This document shows, in pieces, positions 1-8,121 of a stretch of 64,000 nucleotides of DNA. The DNA is from G963675935 sp963675935 (GTDB taxonomy: Bacteria > Planctomycetota > Planctomycetia > Pirellulales > Thermoguttaceae). A program made the position numbers and the translations under genes. The DNA is taken from contig CAXXPV010000003.1 in the NCBI GenBank assembly GCA_963675935.2, positions 1,240,001 to 1,304,000 on the forward strand. The letters are read 5' to 3'. Every line of letters begins with the position of its first letter. The first letter of the stretch is position 1. The notes below the pieces were generated by a model that searched no databases, was not told the DNA's origin, and saw only the letters and a list, made by a program, of their open reading frames with translations.

Positions 1-55
1 CCTTTCGCTCCGCGAAAGCAGCGATGAATTCGCGCTACTTTCGCGGAGCGAAAGG
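1..55. repeat. Near-perfect inverted repeat at window edge
   Basis: Positions 1-18 and 38-55 are perfect reverse complements (arm begins CCTTTCGCTCCGCG), separated by a 19-nt spacer. The arm is itself partly palindromic (TTTCGC-TCC-GCGAAA). It looks like one of the dispersed palindromic repeats common in this window, but no second copy of this exact arm was found here. A transcription terminator is less likely because no T-run follows. Confidence 0.7.
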
Positions 56-147
56 CGACAAAAGGCTTTCAGCAACAGAAACTAATTAGTGCGGCAGTAC
101 AGTAGCAGTGCAACCGCCCCCCCCAACGCCGTGCATAAGGAGTCCCC

Positions 148-175
148 AAAAAAAGTCCCGCCCGGCAGGCGGGAC
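148..175 (-). terminator. Intrinsic terminator of the FHA gene
   Basis: Read on the minus strand, an 8-bp GC-rich stem (GTCCCGCC at 155-162 pairing with 168-175, loop 163-167) is followed by seven T residues (A-run at 148-154). It lies 10 bases past the stop codon of the FHA-domain gene, the expected place for a Rho-independent terminator. Confidence 0.85.
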
Positions 176-185
176 CTACTGGAAC

Positions 186-2048
186 CTACTCCTTCGGGGC
201 ATCCGGCGCGACGTCGTGAGAAGCTTCGGACGACGAATCGCGACGCCCGAGATCGATGCTGCCCGACTTGTCGATAATCAGCCGGCCGGTCAATAGAGCG
301 TATTGCACGCCCCAGTAGATCGCCACCAAAATGGCCGCCAGGGCGGAATAGAAGGTCATTTCCCAGACGCCATATCGCATCCACAACCAAAGCAGCAATA
401 CGCCGGCGAACAGTCCCACGCCCGCTACCGCCAACTTCGAGTAAATCGTGTGAATCAATACTTTTCGAGCATGGTGTCCAATGGCGCTGCGGGCCGACAA
501 ATTGGCCAGTTCCCGAAACGCCGACATGTCGGTCCGATTCTCCGGCGGCTTCGCTCGCGGCCGAGTCTCATTCGGATCAAAACCATTCGGGGCCAAGGAC
601 ATTGGAGACGCAGCCTGCGACTCTGCCGACTCGACAGTAGATGCCGTCACAGCGTTCGCGGCCTCATTGGTCGCCTTTCGCGGAGTTGTCTTGCTCGACG
701 GCGCCGGGGCGCCCGAGTCTGGGCGAATCCGTTGCATGAGCCGATCCATATAGTCGTCGATCGACTCCTCCTTGCCTTCTCCTTCTTCTTCTCGCCCTTT
801 GGGAGAAACGCCTCCGGTGTAGGCGGCTTCCTCCCTTCGCCCCAGGGGAGAAGGGCCGGGAACAACTTCCTCTCCTCGCGCTATGGGAGAGGGGCCGGGG
901 GTGAGGGCTGCTTCCTCGTCCTCCGCCTTATTAAGCTTCACTCCGATCCGTCGGAATACGTCGTCCAAATCGACCGGCGCTCGTTCCGAAGACGCCGCAA
1001 CCGGCTGAACCTGCGATTCTTGTGGTTCTTGTGTCTCTAGTCTCGCGGATTCGGGCTGCGCAACGAATTCAGCCTGCTGCCGTTCCCATTGCCGGAGTTC
1101 TTCCGCCAACGTGTTCCGTTCGGCGGCCAAGGTTTCTTGTTCAGTCGTCAACGTGTTCCGTTCGGCGGCCAAGGTTTCTTGTTCAGTCGTCAACGTGTTC
1201 CGTTCGGCGGCCAAGGTTTCTTGTTCAGTCGCCAGCGTGTTCCGTTCGGCCTTCAAGGCGTTTTGTTCAACGGCCAGCGCATCGCGCTCGGCGGCCAATG
1301 CCTTTTTTTCAGTTTCGAGCTTGGCGATTTCATCCGTAAGCTGTTTGCGTTCGGCTTCCCCGGCTCCTTGAACCTTGCCGCGTTCGGTTTCCCATTCGCG
1401 CCGCTCGGCAGCCAGGGCGTTTCGCTCGGCATTCAATGCGTTTTGCTCGGCGCCCAGCGTGTATCGCTCGGCTGCCAGGGTATTTTGTTCCAATTCGAGC
1501 TTGGCCAGTCGAGCGGCAAGCTGTTTGCAATCGTCGTCCGCGGTCCGTTGAATCTCGTCGCGTTCGGCTTCCCATTCGCGCCGCTCGGCGGCCAAGGCGT
1601 TTTGGTCAGTTTCAAGCTTGGCCAACTGAGCGGCAAGCTGTTGGCGTTCGGCGGCGACGCGTCGAATCTCACCGTCTTCGATTTTCGGCCTTTCCGCCGC
1701 TGTCGTCGCTCCGACGCCGAGCACCTCGAGTTCGATCGGGCCAATGCCAAGTCGGTCGCCGGGCGAAAGGACGGCGTCGCTGAACGCCTGATGGTTCAGC
1801 CGGGTGTCGGGCGACCAGCATCGAACGATCGTGCCCGTGCGACCGCGAAGCAGCAGGCAATGCAACGGCCCAACGCCGGCGGCCCGAAGGCGGAGTGTGC
1901 ATTGCGGCCCGGAGCCGATCGTGCATTTAGTCGATTTCAGACGAACGATCTGACCATTTCGCGAGGATCCACAAATTCGCAGAACGAAATCGCCACTCGA
2001 TGAGTCAAAAGGGGCAGACTGTCGGAACGTGGGCATCGTGGCAATCAT
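186..2048 (-). CDS. FHA-domain, coiled-coil membrane protein
   Basis: A 620-residue protein. Residues about 20-110 resemble a forkhead-associated (FHA) domain, a phosphothreonine-binding fold (glycine after CTI, then LRLRAAGVGPLHCLL, where the usual SxxH core is partly degenerate). Residues about 125-330 are a long Glu/Ala/Arg/Leu-rich coiled coil with 14-residue repeats of the LAAERNTLTTEQET type. A Pro/Gly-rich stretch at about 380-420 is encoded by inserted dispersed-repeat DNA. Two hydrophobic segments at about 543-590 should anchor it in the membrane with a short cytoplasmic tail. Start at ATG 2048 has no clear ribosome site; ATG 2036 is an alternative. The partner and exact role are not known; phospho-signal-dependent scaffolding is an inference from the FHA fold. 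Confidence 0.75.
   Translation of the reverse strand: MIATMPTFRQSAPFDSSSGDFVLRICGSSRNGQIVRLKSTKCTIGSGPQCTLRLRAAGVGPLHCLLLRGRTGTIVRCWSPDTRLNHQAFSDAVLSPGDRLGIGPIELEVLGVGATTAAERPKIEDGEIRRVAAERQQLAAQLAKLETDQNALAAERREWEAERDEIQRTADDDCKQLAARLAKLELEQNTLAAERYTLGAEQNALNAERNALAAERREWETERGKVQGAGEAERKQLTDEIAKLETEKKALAAERDALAVEQNALKAERNTLATEQETLAAERNTLTTEQETLAAERNTLTTEQETLAAERNTLAEELRQWERQQAEFVAQPESARLETQEPQESQVQPVAASSERAPVDLDDVFRRIGVKLNKAEDEEAALTPGPSPIARGEEVVPGPSPLGRREEAAYTGGVSPKGREEEGEGKEESIDDYMDRLMQRIRPDSGAPAPSSKTTPRKATNEAANAVTASTVESAESQAASPMSLAPNGFDPNETRPRAKPPENRTDMSAFRELANLSARSAIGHHARKVLIHTIYSKLAVAGVGLFAGVLLLWLWMRYGVWEMTFYSALAAILVAIYWGVQYALLTGRLIIDKSGSIDLGRRDSSSEASHDVAPDAPKE
783..913. repeat. Dispersed GPSP-type repeats inside the FHA gene
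   Basis: Three consecutive degenerate units of a G-rich/C-rich palindromic repeat (core GGGAGAGGGGCCGGGGGTGAG at 882-902 region) lie in-frame in the FHA gene and encode LTPGPSPIARGEE, VPGPSPLGRREE and GVSPKGREEE. The same DNA motif recurs outside genes at about 60711-60750 and inside the ABC permease gene at about 51670-51712, showing that it is a mobile or spreading repeat rather than a conserved protein segment. Confidence 0.8.
1111..1236. repeat. Three tandem 42-bp repeats in the coiled-coil region
   Basis: Units at 1111-1152, 1153-1194 and 1195-1236 are almost identical and encode a 14-residue heptad pair (ETLAAERNTLTTEQ). More diverged copies continue on the higher-coordinate side. The near identity at DNA level means recent slippage or unequal recombination and predicts length variation between strains. 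Confidence 0.9.
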
Positions 2049-2545
2049 GGTCGCGCGCCATTTTTGGGGGGAAAGCTGCTAAGTCCTCTACAGCATTTAG
2101 CTTACGCCTCGGGCGTGGTCAATGGTCTGCCCCCTCGTTCGGTGTGGTCCCCAACAGAATGATAAAATTCGGCTGTATATCCTTGCCGGTTATGACGATT
2201 ATCCGATAGCGATGCGGGAGCGAGAGCTGAGCCGGCCGATTTTCGGTTCTTCTTTATCGTTTGGCGTATCGTGCCAGCCCACAATCGGAGGTGGGGGGCA
2301 GTAATTTTTTAATTTTGTGTTCCGACGAGCCATGCCCAAAATATGTCGCTTTTTTCGATCCACGGGGGATCGGTTTGCGTAGTATATTTTGGTTGCCGAC
2401 ATGCGGTGACGCTTTCACGGGCTTGCCGCTTACGGTGCCCGTGGTCGGAACTGTAACCTTCCAACAGAAGTGCAGTTCGAGCGGCTAATCTGAAGGGGGG
2501 CAAGCCTTCAGCGCGGCCTGGATCGGACTCCGAGGTAACATCACA
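2049..2545. other. Intergenic region between divergent FHA and DksA-type genes
   Basis: About 500 bases with no supported gene. It must hold the promoters of both the minus-strand FHA gene and the plus-strand zinc-finger gene. AT-rich patches near 2305-2350 and 2375-2400 are possible promoter or UP regions, but I could not name a convincing -35/-10 pair. Open frames crossing it are short and lack ribosome sites. Confidence 0.5.
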
Positions 2546-2995
2546 ATGAGCCGCAAAGAAGCAATGTTGAGCATGCATCAGATTCTTATCAAACGACGAG
2601 ATGCCCTGCGCAAAGCCTTGGCCGGCGACCTCAGCCTGTTGAAGGAGTTGCGCGCCCAGAGTTCGGGCGACGTGGTCGACGCCGCGCTCGATTCGGTCCA
2701 GGACGAAATCAGTTCGCAACTGGCCGAGGTCGAGAGCCGCGAGCTCGCCCGGATTGAATACGCCCTGGAACGGATGCGCGAGGGGCACTATGGCGTCTGC
2801 GAAAGCTGCGGACAGGGCATCCCCCTGGCCCGCCTGAACGCCCTGCCCTATGCCACGTTTTGCATCGAATGCCAACGCGAGGCCGAACACCAGGGCGGGG
2901 GTTCCTCGGCCGATGTCGATTGGGGACGCCTGTTGGATACCTCGTCCGGCGACGCCGACCTCTCGATCAACGACATCGAGTTGGACGTCTCGTGA
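2546..2995 (+). CDS. DksA/TraR-type C4 zinc-finger protein
   Basis: A 149-residue protein of the DksA/TraR family, small proteins that enter the RNA polymerase secondary channel and modulate initiation, in DksA together with ppGpp. An N-terminal coiled coil (about 10-80) leads into a zinc finger with Cys85, Cys88, Cys106 and Cys109 (CESC ... CIEC). The acidic C-terminal tail (SSGDADLSINDIELD) is an extension beyond the finger. Residues at the coiled-coil tip (GDVVDAALDS) keep the acidic character seen in the family. GAGG ten bases upstream supports ATG 2546. A general transcription regulator role is inferred from the family. Confidence 0.85.
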   Translation: MSRKEAMLSMHQILIKRRDALRKALAGDLSLLKELRAQSSGDVVDAALDSVQDEISSQLAEVESRELARIEYALERMREGHYGVCESCGQGIPLARLNALPYATFCIECQREAEHQGGGSSADVDWGRLLDTSSGDADLSINDIELDVS

Positions 2996-3016
2996 CGCTG
3001 GGCGGCAAGTCTGACT

Positions 3017-3096
3017 GTAGGGTGGGACAAGCTTGCGCAGTCCCACCAGATAGCCTGAAAACGCTGGTGGGACTGCGCAAGCTTGTCCCACCCTAC
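3017..3096. repeat. Palindromic repeat family B, copy 1
   Basis: Inverted repeat with arms starting GTAGGGTGGGACAAGC, about 32 bp each, around a short variable spacer. Six full or partial copies occur in the window (also 18231, 27267, 34629, 41052, 63466), always between genes. It separates the DksA-type gene from the protease gene and could fold into a strong hairpin in RNA. Confidence 0.9.
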
Positions 3097-3144
3097 GCGG
3101 TCATAGTGCTTGATCTTGCGCGACGGCGCTACTACACTCAGGGT

Positions 3145-4305
3145 ATGAGCAGAATCCGCCCCCAAGTTCTCCGCCTGTGTGTCGTTTTCGCCATTGGTTT
3201 CGGTTTGGCCGCCACGGCCTGCGCCCAATCGTCGCCGGCCGTGCCAGCCGCCCTCGAACGTCCGAGCGAAACCCAGCCCGAACAGCGGGCCGTTTTGCTG
3301 CACGAACTGGAACGCCATGCCGAGGTGCTCGAGGCCCAATCGGCCGTCGTCAAGATCGTCGCCAAGCTGATCGGCCCGGCCGTCGTCCACATCCAGGCCG
3401 ACATCGCCCCCGACGCCAGTTTGCAATACGGACGCGGCAAGCATCTCGAAGAGGCCGGCTCCGGCGTGATTATCGAGCGGAAGGGCCAACGCTACGTGCT
3501 GACCAATCGGCACGTCGTGCGCGACGCCGCCCCAGACGCCATCCGAATCATTCTGGCCGACGGACGGCTGATTCACCCCACGAAAGTTTTGCAGGACGCC
3601 GACACCGACGTGGCGGTGCTGGCAATTTCCTCGACCGATCTGGTGGCCGCGCCCTTGGGCGATAGCGATCGGGTGGGCATCGGCGATTTCGTCCTGGCCA
3701 TCGGAAGTCCCTTCGGGCTGAGTCATTCGGTCACGTTTGGAATCATCAGCGCCAAAGGTCGCCGCGATCTCCGCTTGGGCGAATCCGTGGTCAAATTTCA
3801 AGACTTCTTGCAGACCGACGCCGCGATCAATCCCGGCAACAGCGGCGGCCCGCTGGTCGATCTCCGCGGCAAAGTCATTGGCATCAACACGGCCATCGCC
3901 AGCAACTCGGGCGGCAACGAGGGCATTGGCTTCGCCATTCCCATCAACATGTTCATGGCCGTCGCCCGGCAGTTGATCGAGACGGGCAAAGTAACCCGGG
4001 CCTTTTTGGGCGTCAATCTGAACTCGAAGTACGGCCCGGCGATGGCGGCCGAGGTGGGCCTTCCGCGGCCCGTCGGCGCGCAGGTCACCGGCGTCACGCC
4101 GAACTCGCCCGCCGACACGGCCAAGCTCCAGATCGGCGACGTGATTCTGGAGTTCAACCACACGCCGATCGAAAACGACGCCCATCTGGTCAATCTGGTC
4201 AGCATGACGGAGATCGGGAAATCCGTTCCGATGGTCGTTTTCCGCGATCGCAAGCCGATCGAGGTCATGGTCGAGGTGGCCGACCGCGACAAGTTCGGGC
4301 CGTAG
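3145..4305 (+). CDS. HtrA/DegP-like trypsin-type serine protease with PDZ domain
   Basis: A 386-residue periplasmic protease. A signal peptide (VVFAIGFGLAATACA) occupies residues about 12-27. The trypsin-like domain carries the full triad: His123 (LTNRHVV), Asp155 (DTDVAVL) and Ser233 (NPGNSGGPL). A single PDZ domain follows at about 285-380 (GAQVTGVTPNSPADTAKLQIGDVI), the module that recognises exposed C-termini and regulates the protease. DegP has two PDZ domains, so the layout is closer to DegS/HhoA types. The start at ATG 3145 is chosen because the frame upstream runs back through the repeat and the DksA gene and lacks a signal peptide. Function: quality control of envelope proteins, inferred from family. 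Confidence 0.93.
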   Translation: MSRIRPQVLRLCVVFAIGFGLAATACAQSSPAVPAALERPSETQPEQRAVLLHELERHAEVLEAQSAVVKIVAKLIGPAVVHIQADIAPDASLQYGRGKHLEEAGSGVIIERKGQRYVLTNRHVVRDAAPDAIRIILADGRLIHPTKVLQDADTDVAVLAISSTDLVAAPLGDSDRVGIGDFVLAIGSPFGLSHSVTFGIISAKGRRDLRLGESVVKFQDFLQTDAAINPGNSGGPLVDLRGKVIGINTAIASNSGGNEGIGFAIPINMFMAVARQLIETGKVTRAFLGVNLNSKYGPAMAAEVGLPRPVGAQVTGVTPNSPADTAKLQIGDVILEFNHTPIENDAHLVNLVSMTEIGKSVPMVVFRDRKPIEVMVEVADRDKFGP

Positions 4306-4360
4306 AAATAAAGGCGTCAGGAACCATTGTTCAACTAACGCGAGGGGGTGTCGTAAGCTT

Positions 4361-4858
4361 TTACGCCCGCGGGGCGAGTTCCTCGCCGACGACTTCCAGA
4401 TCGTTGCGGAAATGTTGGGCGGCCTCGGCGGGGCTGAGATTCAGAATCGCCCGGCCGTCGGTCTCCCAGTGATCGCGGTCGAACCGGAAAACCGCCGTGC
4501 CCGCCTGCAAATTGCCGACCACGTCGGTCGAGCCGTCCGCAAAGACTTCGTGCTCATCGTCCGCCGCAATGGTCACCGCCACGAAGGCCGACAGTTCGCC
4601 GGTCGTTCGATTGCGGACGTAGGAAACGTCGTTGTCGAAGTCGCAATCGCACCACTGCGGGGCGTCGGGCCCGGCGTGAGCCACGGCCAACTGGATGAAC
4701 TTCGCCTCAAGCCGCTCGCGTTGGGCATGGAATCGCTGTTGGGCTTGCGTCAGCGAAGACACCATCGTCGGCGTCTTCCGGCGACGACGCCGCCACAAGA
4801 AAGCCCCGACGGCCAACATGGCAATGGCGATGATGAAAAGCCACCACAACAGGAACAT
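4361..4858 (-). CDS. Single-TM membrane protein of unknown function
   Basis: A 165-residue protein. Residues 3-22 form one membrane helix followed by RRRRRK, which predicts a cytoplasmic C-terminal domain. That domain (about 45-160) contains WCDCDFDNDVSYVRNRTTGELSAFVAVTI and AVFRFDRDHWETDGRAILNLSP, with an alternating strand pattern suggestive of a small beta-rich fold. I do not recognise the family. It converges on the HtrA-like gene with a 55-base gap and stands alone as a transcription unit. Confidence 0.7.
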   Translation of the reverse strand: MFLLWWLFIIAIAMLAVGAFLWRRRRRKTPTMVSSLTQAQQRFHAQRERLEAKFIQLAVAHAGPDAPQWCDCDFDNDVSYVRNRTTGELSAFVAVTIAADDEHEVFADGSTDVVGNLQAGTAVFRFDRDHWETDGRAILNLSPAEAAQHFRNDLEVVGEELAPRA

Positions 4859-4951
4859 TGGTCATCCCCCCCGACCAGGACTGTGCCGCTCACGATAAGC
4901 CCGCTTTGTTATTTTATACGCTAATTGCGGGAAAATGCAAATGAACGGCGA

Positions 4952-5926
4952 TTATTCCGCGGGAAACGACATTTCCGCCGTTACCGGGTAGTGATCCGAC
5001 GGGTAGCGGGCATCGCGTCCGTCGCCGGCGGCGCGATCACGCAGAATTTCAGCTGAAAGAACCTTTACGCCGGGCGATGCCAGGATGTAGTCGATCTTTT
5101 CGCCCGCCGTGCCACCGCGAAAGGCGTGAAACGTTTTCACCTCCTTTTCGTCGGGATGCAACACGCGAAACGTATCGGCCAGCTTGACGAGTGACCCCTC
5201 GACGCGGCCGGTGAGATGCAATACGGCCGTTGCCGACTCGCCCGAGTTGAAATCGCCCATGACGACGACCGGCTCCGGCCGCTCCCGCTCGGCGATGCGG
5301 CGAGCCAACAATGCGGCGCTCTTTTGCCGCGAAGGCTCCGAGACGTGATCGAAATGGGTGTTATAAACAACCATGCCGCGGCCGGTTTTTCCGTCGATGA
5401 AGCGTGCCCAAGTGACCATGCGCGCGCAGGCGTTGCCCCAAGTGATCGAACCGGGTTTTTGCGGCGTGTCGGAGAGCCAGAACCAGCCCGACTGCTTCGG
5501 GTCGAGCCGCCACCGCTCGTGCCGATACAAAATCGGCGTTGCTTCGCCCCGCGTGGCGTCGGCCTCGCGTGAACGCCCCAGCACACGGTATTCCGGCAGC
5601 ATCTTTCTCAAGTCGTCCATTTGGTCGGGCAGCGCCTCTTGAATGCCGACAAAGTCGCCCTGAAAACGTCGGATCAGACCGATGGCCGCGTCACGCCGCT
5701 TCGGCCAGTGGTTAGGCCCATCGACGCTGGTATTCTGGCGGATGTTGAACGACATTGCCTTGAGCGTCAGACGGTCGTCTGCCCACGCGGCGTCGTATGT
5801 CGCGACAAACGCCAAGCACGTCAAAAGCAGCGTTGCCGTACTCCTCACGCTCTGCGTGAGGAAGAGCCGCCCCAACCTCACGCGGAACGTGAGGGGTGCA
5901 TCGCCGAACCCAAATCTCTTGGTCAT
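4952..5926 (-). CDS. Secreted endonuclease/exonuclease/phosphatase family protein
   Basis: A 324-residue member of the EEP fold (DNase I, sphingomyelinase, inositol phosphatase type metal-dependent phosphoesterases). Visible motifs: AMSFNIRQ at the first strand, GIQE with the metal-binding Glu, YNTHFDH, VVMGDFNS, and the C-terminal SDHYPV catalytic His. A signal-type hydrophobic stretch (TLLLTCLAFVATYDAAWA) predicts export. The substrate cannot be read from sequence. The N-terminus before this stretch is encoded by a dispersed repeat (5838-5894); if the repeat inserted secondarily the original start may be the in-frame GTG near 5855. The longer frame upstream runs into rho and is not used. 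Confidence 0.85.
   Translation of the reverse strand: MTKRFGFGDAPLTFRVRLGRLFLTQSVRSTATLLLTCLAFVATYDAAWADDRLTLKAMSFNIRQNTSVDGPNHWPKRRDAAIGLIRRFQGDFVGIQEALPDQMDDLRKMLPEYRVLGRSREADATRGEATPILYRHERWRLDPKQSGWFWLSDTPQKPGSITWGNACARMVTWARFIDGKTGRGMVVYNTHFDHVSEPSRQKSAALLARRIAERERPEPVVVMGDFNSGESATAVLHLTGRVEGSLVKLADTFRVLHPDEKEVKTFHAFRGGTAGEKIDYILASPGVKVLSAEILRDRAAGDGRDARYPSDHYPVTAEMSFPAE
5838..5894. repeat. Palindromic repeat family C, coding copy
   Basis: Two arms, GTACTCCTCACGCTCTGCGTGAGG (5838-5861, written here in part as CCTCACGC...GCGTGAGG) and CCTCACGCGGAACGTGAGG (5876-5894), match the repeat that flanks 41009-41165. Here they encode the first residues of the exported EEP protein. Confidence 0.8.
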
Positions 5927-5976
5927 CGCCCCAGTCTCTTGCAATGGCCCTTTTTTATATTGAACCGGCAACCGCC

Positions 5977-7263
5977 TTAATCTCCGAGCCTTCCGCTTAT
6001 CAGGTTGATAAATTCCTGATTCGATTTGCGTTTCGCCAGTTGAGCCGTCAGTTGCTCCATCGCATCGACCGGATGCATCGTCGAAAGCGTGCGACGCAAC
6101 ATCGTCACCGCATGAAGCGTTTCGGGCGGAAGAAGCTTCTCCTCGCGGCGCGTGCCCGACTGGCTGATGTCGATCGCCGGCCAAACGCGACGGTCGGCCA
6201 GCTTGCGGTCGAGCACCAGTTCCATATTGCCCGTGCCCTTGAACTCCTGGAAAATCAGCTCGTCCATGCGGCTGCCCGTATCGACCAGCGCGGTGCCGAC
6301 GATTGTCAGCGAGCCGCCCTCCTCGAAGAGCCGTGCCGTGGCGAACAACTTTTTCGGGATGTCCATCGCCTTGATGTCTACGCCGCCGCTCATCGTGCGG
6401 CCGGTGTTGCCAACCCACTTGTTGAACGCGCGGGCAAGCCGGGTGATCGAGTCCATCAACATCACGACGTCTTTGCCCATCTCGGCCAGACGCTTGCAGC
6501 GTTCAACGACCAACTGCGACAGCCGGACGTGGCTCTCGATGTCACGGTCGAGGCTGCTGGCGACCACTTCGCCCTTGACCGCCCGCTTCATGTCGGTCAC
6601 TTCTTCGGGCCGCTCGTCGATCAGCATGACGATCAGCTTGACGTCGGGGTAGTTGGTCGAAATGCCCTGGCTGATGTGTTGCAGAAGAATGGTTTTACCG
6701 GTGCGCGGCGGTGCGACGATCAGAGCCCTCTGGCCCTTGCCCAACGGGGTCAATAGGTCCATGACCCTGGTAGTTAACGGCTCCGGGCCGGTTTCGAGCT
6801 TCAGCCACGACTCGGGATTGATCGGCGTGAGCTGGTCGAATGTTTTAACATTCTTGTAATCGTCGGGCGCCATTCCGTCGACATCGGTGAGTTCCCGCAG
6901 ACGCGGGCCCTGTTGACGCCGGCCGGCCTGCACCATGCCGTTGAGAAACAGCCCTTCGCGCAGGCCATATTTCTCGATCATGCTGCCGGGCACGAAGGGA
7001 TCGGTCATTTCGCGGGCGTAATTGTTGTCGGTGCCGCGAAGGAAACCGTAGCCGTTGGGATGCAGTTCCAAGATGCCGCAGCCGGGCTCAAGCGGCCCCG
7101 GATCGCCGGTATCGGCCACATCGGCATTTTGCTGGTTCTCGCCGTTGGGGGCGGGCTGCTGGTAAGGGCGGTTCGATCGCTGACGATAGCCGCCACGCTG
7201 ATGGGGTCCGGCTGTGCCTGTGCGGCCGCGCGGACGGCTTTTCTTCCTTCGGGCCATATCCAT
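5977..7263 (-). CDS. rho: Transcription termination factor Rho
   Basis: A 428-residue hexameric RNA helicase that ends transcription. A basic, Gln/Gly-rich N-terminal extension (1-58) precedes the RNA-binding OB domain (GCGILELHPNGYGFLR, about 61-76) and the RecA-type ATPase with Walker A APPRTGKT at 184-191 and Walker B ending in Asp216 (LIVMLID). The C-terminal MHPVDAMEQLTAQLAKRKSNQEF matches the family end. Start: ATG 7263 (MDMARRKK) follows AGG at a workable distance; a TTG 48 bases upstream is open but is preceded by the complement of a ribosome site, so it was rejected. ATG 7257 is an alternative. The 49-base gap to the EEP gene suggests possible co-transcription. Confidence 0.97.
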   Translation of the reverse strand: MDMARRKKSRPRGRTGTAGPHQRGGYRQRSNRPYQQPAPNGENQQNADVADTGDPGPLEPGCGILELHPNGYGFLRGTDNNYAREMTDPFVPGSMIEKYGLREGLFLNGMVQAGRRQQGPRLRELTDVDGMAPDDYKNVKTFDQLTPINPESWLKLETGPEPLTTRVMDLLTPLGKGQRALIVAPPRTGKTILLQHISQGISTNYPDVKLIVMLIDERPEEVTDMKRAVKGEVVASSLDRDIESHVRLSQLVVERCKRLAEMGKDVVMLMDSITRLARAFNKWVGNTGRTMSGGVDIKAMDIPKKLFATARLFEEGGSLTIVGTALVDTGSRMDELIFQEFKGTGNMELVLDRKLADRRVWPAIDISQSGTRREEKLLPPETLHAVTMLRRTLSTMHPVDAMEQLTAQLAKRKSNQEFINLISGRLGD

Positions 7264-8121
7264 AAAAAACCTACACCCGGGAACCGAGGGTTCCACATTC
7301 AGAAGTAACAAATCAGGAGGTTGAGAAAATCACACGTCAAGAAAGTCGCACAATTCGTGCGGCAAACAACAATCCAGTCCGGGGCAGACTGTTTTTTTCC
7401 AACAGCACACCGAGAACATTCAATCGGTCAACAGCAGAAAGCTTTGGTCGAGAGGCGTTTTATAGGACGCGGGGCAAAAGGCGAGACCTTCTTTTCGAGA
7501 GGCAAAAGCTTGCCGCACTTCTCGCACCCTTGGTTCTATAAATCCCTCGCCGGACGATGTCCCTTTTGCGAGGAAGTCCCACGATTCCAGATCTGTGGGA
7601 CCGAAAGCGCCTACCTGCCAGGCAGAACTCAAACAGTGGCCATCTTACCCAACCGTGGGCTTATGTCAAGCGATCCGCCACTTTTTCTTCTGAGAAGCCC
7701 GACTCTTCTATCATACCTCCTCGTTTTGATCGTGGCAAGCGCAACAATCGATAAAGAGGATCAAAGTTTTTCAGAAATGCGTGAATCGACGCATACCCCT
7801 CATTATTCTCGTTCCCACGCTCCGCGTGGGAACGAGATTTTTCGACGCTCCTGCGTCGTGAGAATCGCTAACCAGTGTTGCTTCTTGGGCCGGGCGTCAA
7901 TGGACGCGGGAGCGTCCGGGCGGTGCGTTCCAACGCGGAGCGTGGGAACAATGGCGTGGATTGTCTGTTTTAGTTTGCCCATCTTAACACAATCGCACGA
8001 CATAATCGGCAATTCCAGTACAAGTGGTACAGTTTTCCAGGACTCACGCCCACATCGCTTCCGATAACACCATGACGACTCATTGCGTCCCATTGAAATC
8101 CTATGTGTGAGGATGGGTAAG
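7264..8121. other. Long divergent intergenic region upstream of rho
   Basis: About 860 bases between divergent rho and the thioredoxin-like gene. It should contain both promoters; the rho side has a long potential leader, as is common for autoregulated rho genes, but no attenuator was identified. A palindromic repeat cluster fills 7803-7954. I see no credible gene in it. Confidence 0.5.
7803..7954. repeat. Palindromic repeat family J
   Basis: A perfect palindrome (CTCGTTCCCACGC / GCGTGGGAACGAG, 7808-7835 region) is followed by a second pair of arms (TCGACGCTCCTGCGTCG and GGACGCGGGAGCGTCC) and closed by GCGGAGCGTGGGAAC at about 7938-7952. The layout is an inverted pair with a structured spacer, the same architecture as the other repeat families here. 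Confidence 0.8.

Noticed and set aside
1111..1236. Regular 42-bp repeats as a CRISPR array
   Set aside because: The repeats are contiguous without spacers and encode coiled-coil heptads in-frame; no cas genes nearby.
2848..4185. 445-codon minus-strand frame opposite the HtrA-like gene
   Set aside because: The protease has triad, PDZ and signal peptide; the antisense frame has none and also crosses repeat B.
7264..7311. Upstream TTG start for Rho adding 16 residues
   Set aside because: The sequence before it is CCTCCT, the complement of a ribosome site, and the extra residues do not look like a Rho N-terminus.
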